The notes under the pieces: model-generated
Told to the model about the DNA's origin: nothing
Databases searched by the model: none
The model's input: only the letters and a program-made list of their open reading frames with translations
In this document: piece by piece, positions 5,809 through 10,489 of the stretch
Position numbering within the stretch: position 1 is the first letter of the stretch
How the letters are laid out: every line of letters begins with the position of its first letter
Assembly: GCA_023422115.1 (NCBI GenBank)
Contig: JAEZSA010000140.1
Coordinates: 1 to 10,489, forward strand
From: Bacillota bacterium
GTDB taxonomy: Bacteria > Bacillota_I > Bacilli_A > ML615J-28 > CAG-698
Reading direction: 5' to 3'
Length of the DNA: 10,489 bases
Translations under genes and position numbers: made by a program

Positions 5809-6429
5809 ATGAAAACAACAGTAATTGGGATTGCTGGTGGTACAGCCAGTGGTAAGACAACAGTTGCTAGAAAAGTATTAAATGAAGCAAAAAAATTTGG
5901 CTCTGTTGTCGTGATTCGCCTTGATGATTATTATAAAGAAATGTCTAACTTAGATTTGTCAGAAAGAGCAAAAATCAATTATGATCATCCTGATTCTTAT
6001 GATTCTCAATTATTAATCACTCATTTAAATTTATTGAAACAAGGAAAAAGCATCCGAAAGCCAACTTATGATTTTGTTATTCATAATCGTAGCAAAGAAG
6101 TGGAAATCATCAGTCCCGCAAATGTGGTGATTGTTGAAGGAATTATGGTTTTTGCAATCCCTGAATTGAAAAATCTTTTCGATATTAAGTTATTTGTTGA
6201 TACTCCTGATGATATTCGTTTTATTAGAAGATTAACACGTGATATTGAACACCGGGGAAGAACAGTCGAATCTGTTGTAAGTCAATATTTATCTACAGTA
6301 CGACCCATGCATTTATTATTCGTAGAACCTTCAAAGAAGTTTGCTGATATTATCATCCCTGAAGGAGGAGAAAATCAAGTTGCCATTGATTTCATCACAA
6401 CAAAAATTGTCGATTTATTTGAAAAATAA
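5809..6429 (+). CDS. udk: Uridine kinase (uridine/cytidine kinase)
   Basis: A 206-residue cytosolic enzyme, normal length for bacterial Udk. It phosphorylates uridine and cytidine to UMP and CMP in pyrimidine salvage. Seen motifs: P-loop GGTASGKT (10-17), the LDDYYK segment (38-43) with the Asp expected to act on the nucleoside 5'-hydroxyl, NYDHPDSYD (57-65) in the nucleoside-binding region, VIVEGI (107-112), and the Arg-rich lid RRLTRDIEHRGR (140-151) that closes over ATP. The start is supported by AGGAG (5793-5797) 11 nt upstream and by a good promoter. It is a single-gene transcript, divergent from the diguanylate cyclase and convergent with lpd, and it ends at a shared terminator. Phosphoribulokinase belongs to the same superfamily, but the length and motifs fit Udk. 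Confidence 0.95.
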   Translation: MKTTVIGIAGGTASGKTTVARKVLNEAKKFGSVVVIRLDDYYKEMSNLDLSERAKINYDHPDSYDSQLLITHLNLLKQGKSIRKPTYDFVIHNRSKEVEIISPANVVIVEGIMVFAIPELKNLFDIKLFVDTPDDIRFIRRLTRDIEHRGRTVESVVSQYLSTVRPMHLLFVEPSKKFADIIIPEGGENQVAIDFITTKIVDLFEK

Positions 6430-6455
6430 AAATAGCCAGTAACGGCTATTTTTTT
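6428..6455. terminator. Bidirectional intrinsic terminator shared by udk and the gcv-lpd operon
   Basis: AAAAATAGCC (6428-6437) pairs perfectly with GGCTATTTTT (6444-6453) around the loop AGTAAC. The ends supply a T-run on both strands, so it can stop transcription from either side. It overlaps the last bases of the udk stop codon and includes the lpd stop codon (6446-6448) plus its last two Lys codons. Confidence 0.9.
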
Positions 6456-7786
6456 AATTCCTTTAATGCACTAGCAAATACTTCACTCAAGGTTGGATGA
6501 GCATGAATATAATCACAAGCTTTTGATAATTTTATTTTTTCATTCATTAGAGGTAGCGCTTCATGAATCATCACACTTGCATCTTGACCAATAATATGAA
6601 CACCAATAATTTTTTCATCGTGAACAATAATTTTCACAAAACCATCTGTTTCATTCATTGATACAGCTTTTCCATTGGCACGATAAAAGGCTTTTCCAAT
6701 TGTTAGATCCAACTGTTTTTCTTTTGCTTCTTCTTCAGTCATTCCTATACTAGCAACTTCTGGAAACGTAAAAACACAAGAAGGTACAAGATTGAAATTA
6801 ATATCATCTTGTTTTTGTAACATATGATTTAGCACTCGATATCCACTATAAGTTGCCATATGAGCCAACATCGTTTTTCCTGTTACATCCCCAATGGCAT
6901 AAATATTGGCAATATTGGTTTGAAAATTCTCATTGACGAAAATTCCTTTATTAGAATATTCAATTCCAACATTTTCTAGACCTAAATCAACAAGATTTGG
7001 TTTTCTTCCCACAGATAATAATACTTTATCACATAAAATTATTTGTTCTTGGTCTTTAGTTAATAATTTTACTTGAACCGTTTGATCATCCACAATCTTA
7101 CTTACCATACTCTTGGTATGAAGTTTTATTCCTTGCTGTTTTAAATATCCCTGTAATCTCTTAGCGATTTCCTGGTCTACTGTAGGTAAGATTTGATCAC
7201 ACATTTCAATTACTTCAACATCGCAACCAAAGTGATGAAAAATAGTTGCCATTTCAATACCAACAACTCCACCCCCAATAACAACCAAACGCTTTGGAAG
7301 TTCTTCCAGAGCTAATAGTTGCTGAGAACAAAGAACATTTTTACTATCAAATCCCGGTAATTTTAATTGGACTGAACTAGAACCAGTTGCAATGACAAGA
7401 TACTTGGCTTCGTAAATTTTATCATTTACTTTTACTTCGTTTTTATTAATTAAACGACCAAAGCCTTGAATAACATCAACTTTTGCTTTTTCCAGTAAAA
7501 ATCTAATTCCTTCTTTTAAAGAAGACACTACTTTTTCTTTGCGATAAAAGATTTCATTAAAAACAAAAGAATATTGAACTTTCATTCCCAATTGTTCACT
7601 TTTATTTAATTCATGGATGAATTTTGCGTTTTGATAATATGTTTTTGTTGGAATACAACCATAATTCAGACAAGTACCACCAATTTCATTTGCCTCAATA
7701 AGGGCGGTCGATAATCCTTTTTTACTAGCTTCTAAAGCTAATTCATATCCCCCTGGTCCTGCTCCTAAAATGATAATATCATACAT
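6446..7786 (-). CDS. lpd: Dihydrolipoyl dehydrogenase (glycine cleavage L-protein)
   Basis: A 446-residue FAD flavoprotein, slightly short for the family. It reoxidises dihydrolipoyl groups and passes electrons to NAD+. In order: FAD-binding GAGPGG (8-13); redox disulfide in GGTCLNYGCIPTK (Cys39, Cys44); NAD-binding GGGVVG (171-176) followed by an acidic strand end (EVIE); second FAD motif IYAIGD (295-300); and C-terminal dimer domain with HAHPTLSE, whose His430 and Glu435 form the catalytic pair. It starts 3 nt after the gcvPB stop codon and has no good ribosome site close by (AAGGA is 16 nt away), so translation is probably coupled to gcvPB. As the last gene of a gcv operon it most likely serves the H-protein of glycine cleavage, though it could also serve other lipoyl complexes. 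Confidence 0.95.
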   Translation of the reverse strand: MYDIIILGAGPGGYELALEASKKGLSTALIEANEIGGTCLNYGCIPTKTYYQNAKFIHELNKSEQLGMKVQYSFVFNEIFYRKEKVVSSLKEGIRFLLEKAKVDVIQGFGRLINKNEVKVNDKIYEAKYLVIATGSSSVQLKLPGFDSKNVLCSQQLLALEELPKRLVVIGGGVVGIEMATIFHHFGCDVEVIEMCDQILPTVDQEIAKRLQGYLKQQGIKLHTKSMVSKIVDDQTVQVKLLTKDQEQIILCDKVLLSVGRKPNLVDLGLENVGIEYSNKGIFVNENFQTNIANIYAIGDVTGKTMLAHMATYSGYRVLNHMLQKQDDINFNLVPSCVFTFPEVASIGMTEEEAKEKQLDLTIGKAFYRANGKAVSMNETDGFVKIIVHDEKIIGVHIIGQDASVMIHEALPLMNEKIKLSKACDYIHAHPTLSEVFASALKELKK

Positions 7787-7789
7787 AGT

Positions 7790-9226
7790 TTACTTTAAAG
7801 TATCCTTATATTTTAGAATAGGGACTCTTGCTGCCTTTACTTCATCAAGACGACGTACCAGGGTATTATGAGGAGCATTATGAAGTAATTCAGGATCTGT
7901 TTCTGCTTCTTGAGCAATAATTTTCAGGGTTTTAATAAACTCGTCAATCGTTTCCTTAGATTCGTTTTCTGTTGGCTCAATCATCATTGATTGATGAAAT
8001 AGCAAAGGAAAATAAATTGTTGGTGGATGATATCCATAATCTAGAAGTCTTTTAGCTACTTCTAAAGTAGTCGCTTTCTCACTTACCATTCCATCAAAAA
8101 CAACTTCGTGTTTACACAAACCCGTTATTGGAAGTTTGTATATGTCCTTTAATGATTCTTTTATATAATTGGCATTTAAAACTGCTAATTTCGCAACATT
8201 GGCAATATTTTCTTTTCCTAGGCTTTTTATATAGCAATATGCCTTAACCACCACTAAAAAGTTACCCCAAAAACCACTGATAGTACCAATCGCATCCTTA
8301 CTATGATAAAAAGCAAATTGATTGTTTTCCTTTACAACGCGAGGATTTGGTAATAGATGAACCAATTTGGAACCAACACCTACTGGTCCGCTTCCAGGCC
8401 CCCCTCCTCCATGAGGAGTAGAGAATGTTTTATGTAGGTTAATGTGCATAATATCAAACCCCATATCAGCAGGGCGTGCCATTCCTAAAATAGCATTTAA
8501 ATTAGCACCATCATAATATAACAAACTGCCATTATCATGCACTAATTTTGCAATCTCACAAATCTCGCTTTCGAAAATACCTATTGTATTTGGATTTGTA
8601 AGCATGATACCCGCAACTTCGTCATTTAATACACACTTTAAAGCAGCTATATCTACTGTTCCTTGTATTGTAGAACCCACTTCAACAACTTCAAAACCAC
8701 AAACACTACTACTTGCAGGATTGGTTCCATGAGCACTATTAGGTACGATTACTTTAGTTCTTTTCAAATCACCACGATTAATATGATATTGTTTCATAAT
8801 CATCAATCCGACTAATTCTCCATGAGCACCAGCAAATGAATTAAAAGTAAATTCTTTCATTCCTGTGATTTCACTTAATAATCGAGATGTTTCATAATAA
8901 ATTTCCAAAGCTCCTTGAACGCTAGTTGCTTGTTGTAATGGATGAATCTTAGTGAATCCAGCGTTTCCTGCTAATTCTTCATCGATCTTTGGATTGTATT
9001 TCATCGTGCATGAACCTAAAGGGTAGAATCCCTGATCAACACCATAATTTTTTTGTGATAGTTTTGTGTAGTGTCTGACAACATCTAGTTCTGATACTTC
9101 TGGCATATCAAGTGAAGTTTGTCTTGTTAATGATGAATGGATTGTAAATTCACCCACAGAATCACTTGGAAGGTTATATCCAATCCGATTTTCTTGAGAA
9201 ATCTCAAAAATTATTTTATCGTACAT
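7790..9226 (-). CDS. gcvPB: Glycine dehydrogenase (decarboxylating) subunit 2, P-protein beta half
   Basis: A 478-residue PLP enzyme subunit. With GcvPA it forms the P-protein that decarboxylates glycine and transfers aminomethyl to the lipoyl arm of GcvH. Seen: FYPLGSCTMKYNPK (67-80), FAGAHGE (131-137), NSAHGTNPAS (163-172), YYDGANLNAI (237-246), and HINLHKTFSTPHGGGGPG with the PLP lysine at Lys266. The residues just before AGAHGE read FNSF, where related proteins I recall have a QPA-type sequence. The ATG at 9226 has GGAGG 7 nt upstream and overlaps the end of gcvPA by 16 nt, so the two halves are coupled and probably made in equal amounts. Length fits the family (about 480-490). Confidence 0.96.
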   Translation of the reverse strand: MYDKIIFEISQENRIGYNLPSDSVGEFTIHSSLTRQTSLDMPEVSELDVVRHYTKLSQKNYGVDQGFYPLGSCTMKYNPKIDEELAGNAGFTKIHPLQQATSVQGALEIYYETSRLLSEITGMKEFTFNSFAGAHGELVGLMIMKQYHINRGDLKRTKVIVPNSAHGTNPASSSVCGFEVVEVGSTIQGTVDIAALKCVLNDEVAGIMLTNPNTIGIFESEICEIAKLVHDNGSLLYYDGANLNAILGMARPADMGFDIMHINLHKTFSTPHGGGGPGSGPVGVGSKLVHLLPNPRVVKENNQFAFYHSKDAIGTISGFWGNFLVVVKAYCYIKSLGKENIANVAKLAVLNANYIKESLKDIYKLPITGLCKHEVVFDGMVSEKATTLEVAKRLLDYGYHPPTIYFPLLFHQSMMIEPTENESKETIDEFIKTLKIIAQEAETDPELLHNAPHNTLVRRLDEVKAARVPILKYKDTLK

Positions 9227-10489
9227 ATGGCTTCCTCCACTATACTTACTAATTGATCCATTTCTTCTTTTGTTCTTGATTCAGTAGCACATAGTAAATA
9301 CTTACCTAAACCCAAATTAAGTCCACCTAAAAAACCATGTTGTTCTAAGTACTGATTTAATTTGTCAATATCAATAAGAGAATAGATAACAAATTCCTTA
9401 AAGAACGGTTTTTTTGTCACCTCAGTGAATTTGTTTGTCTTCAATAATTTTTCATATAAATAATGCGCATTATTATATGCTCTCTTTGCTACATCAACCA
9501 ATCCCTGTTTTCCTAATAAACTGCCATAAATGACTGCATTTAGTGCCATTAAGCTTTGATTGGAGCAAATATTTGATGTTGCTTTTTCACGACGAATATG
9601 TTGTTCCCGTGCTTGTATTGTTAGAACATACCCTCTTTTTCCATCCACATCGTTGGTCATACCAACAATTCTTCCTGGAATCTTTCGTAGTAATTTTTCT
9701 GTTGTCGCCATATAGCCTAAATAAGGTCCACCAAAATTTAGGGGGATTCCTAGTGTTTGTGCTTCTCCACAAACGATATCACATCCAAGTTCCCCTGGTG
9801 TTTTTAACAAGCTTAATGTGCTGGGATCAGCATTCATAATGAACAACGATTTATTATTATGAACTAAATCAACAATTGCTTGATATTCTTCAATCACACC
9901 ATAATAATTAGGGTATTGAACCACAAGTGCTGCCACATCATCGGTCAATTTGGCCTGTAAAGCGTTAAAATCAAGAGCACAATCAGCCTCTTCAACAACA
10001 ACAATTTCAATATTACGATATTTTGCATAAGTTTGAATCACTTCTATAACACGTGGATTCACTGTTTTTGAAACTAGCACTTTATTTCTTCGCGTTTGAG
10101 ACGTTGCCATAAAAACAGCTTCTGCGGTTGCGGTTGCTCCATCATATAAAGAAGCATTTGCAACATCCATATTGGTCAATTCACAAATCATGCTTTGAAA
10201 TTCAAAGATATATTGTAGTGTTCCTTGTGATATTTCTGGTTGATAAGGTGTATAGGATGTTAAGAATTCTTGACGCGATAGTAGTGCATTGATGATACTT
10301 GGCGTATAAACATCGTAAGCACCAGCACCTAAAAAGGAAATAAGTTGCTTATTCTTATTCGCCAACGAACCAACTTTTTGACGAAGTTCAATCTCAGATA
10401 ATCCTTTCCCAATGTTTAATTCTGGTTTATTTAACATTTTTTGAGGAATATCTATAAATAAATCTTCGATTTTTTCTACACCTATCACC
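9211..10489 (-). CDS. gcvPA: Glycine dehydrogenase (decarboxylating) subunit 1, P-protein alpha half, 5'-truncated by the window
   Basis: About 425 residues are visible. Family members have about 445-450 and usually begin some 20 residues before the IGVEKIEDLF segment seen here, so the true start lies beyond base 10489. The GTG at 10486-10488 is in frame but is probably an internal Val. Diagnostic stretches: LGAGAYDVYTPS, SYTPYQPEISQGTLQ and NASLYDGATATAEA near the N-terminal half, then MNADPSTLSLLKTPGELGCDIVCGE and NFGGPYLGY. Together with GcvPB it makes the heterotetrameric P-protein found in Bacillota and many other bacteria, where E. coli has one fused GcvP. The operon promoter, and probably gcvT and gcvH, would lie outside the window. 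Confidence 0.95.
   Translation of the reverse strand, partial: VIGVEKIEDLFIDIPQKMLNKPELNIGKGLSEIELRQKVGSLANKNKQLISFLGAGAYDVYTPSIINALLSRQEFLTSYTPYQPEISQGTLQYIFEFQSMICELTNMDVANASLYDGATATAEAVFMATSQTRRNKVLVSKTVNPRVIEVIQTYAKYRNIEIVVVEEADCALDFNALQAKLTDDVAALVVQYPNYYGVIEEYQAIVDLVHNNKSLFIMNADPSTLSLLKTPGELGCDIVCGEAQTLGIPLNFGGPYLGYMATTEKLLRKIPGRIVGMTNDVDGKRGYVLTIQAREQHIRREKATSNICSNQSLMALNAVIYGSLLGKQGLVDVAKRAYNNAHYLYEKLLKTNKFTEVTKKPFFKEFVIYSLIDIDKLNQYLEQHGFLGGLNLGLGKYLLCATESRTKEEMDQLVSIVEEAICTIK

Noticed and set aside
1..10489. Mycoplasma-type code with UGA as Trp
   Set aside because: All long genes are full length with only UGG for Trp, and the tRNA-Trp anticodon is CCA. The lack of TGA among seven long-gene stops is unremarkable at this base composition.

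Overview
The window looks like chromosome from a low-GC Gram-positive (Bacillota) bacterium: AT-rich DNA, purine-rich Shine-Dalgarno sites, consensus sigma-A-type promoters with 17-bp spacers, and tRNA genes that encode their own CCA ends. All long genes read through with UGA as a stop and the tRNA-Trp has a CCA anticodon, so the code is standard rather than the Mycoplasma code. A group near Erysipelotrichia, Turicibacter or the free-living Mollicutes relatives is plausible, but I cannot place it further.

Layout. Positions 1-53 (minus) hold the first 17 codons of a gene that leaves the window, possibly a V-type ATPase stalk subunit, with its own promoter. Positions 116-323 hold no gene; they contain an imperfect inverted repeat and the terminator of a tRNA-Trp/tRNA-His pair (324-482, minus). 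A second terminator (540-595) closes an ABC exporter operon: ATPase (2196-2909) followed by a large membrane permease (608-2203). Upstream, on the same strand, is a membrane-bound diguanylate cyclase (2985-5618) with an extracellular dCache-like sensor, PAS domains and an intact GGDEF site. Its leader has a strong promoter, a hairpin and a possible nine-codon upstream ORF that ends in an ATGA overlap with the start codon. A divergent uridine kinase gene (udk, 5809-6429, plus) follows. It converges through a shared bidirectional terminator on a glycine cleavage operon (minus): gcvPA (cut by the window edge), gcvPB and lpd.

Function. GcvPA and GcvPB form the two-subunit P-protein that decarboxylates glycine, and Lpd reoxidises the lipoyl H-protein. 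GcvT and GcvH are not in the window and probably lie beyond base 10489. Udk salvages uridine and cytidine. The cyclase would turn an external signal into c-di-GMP. No terminator separates it from the ABC exporter operon, which nevertheless has its own promoter.

I see no phage, IS element, CRISPR array or clear new system. The content is mostly core metabolism and signalling; the least ordinary part is the diguanylate cyclase leader.
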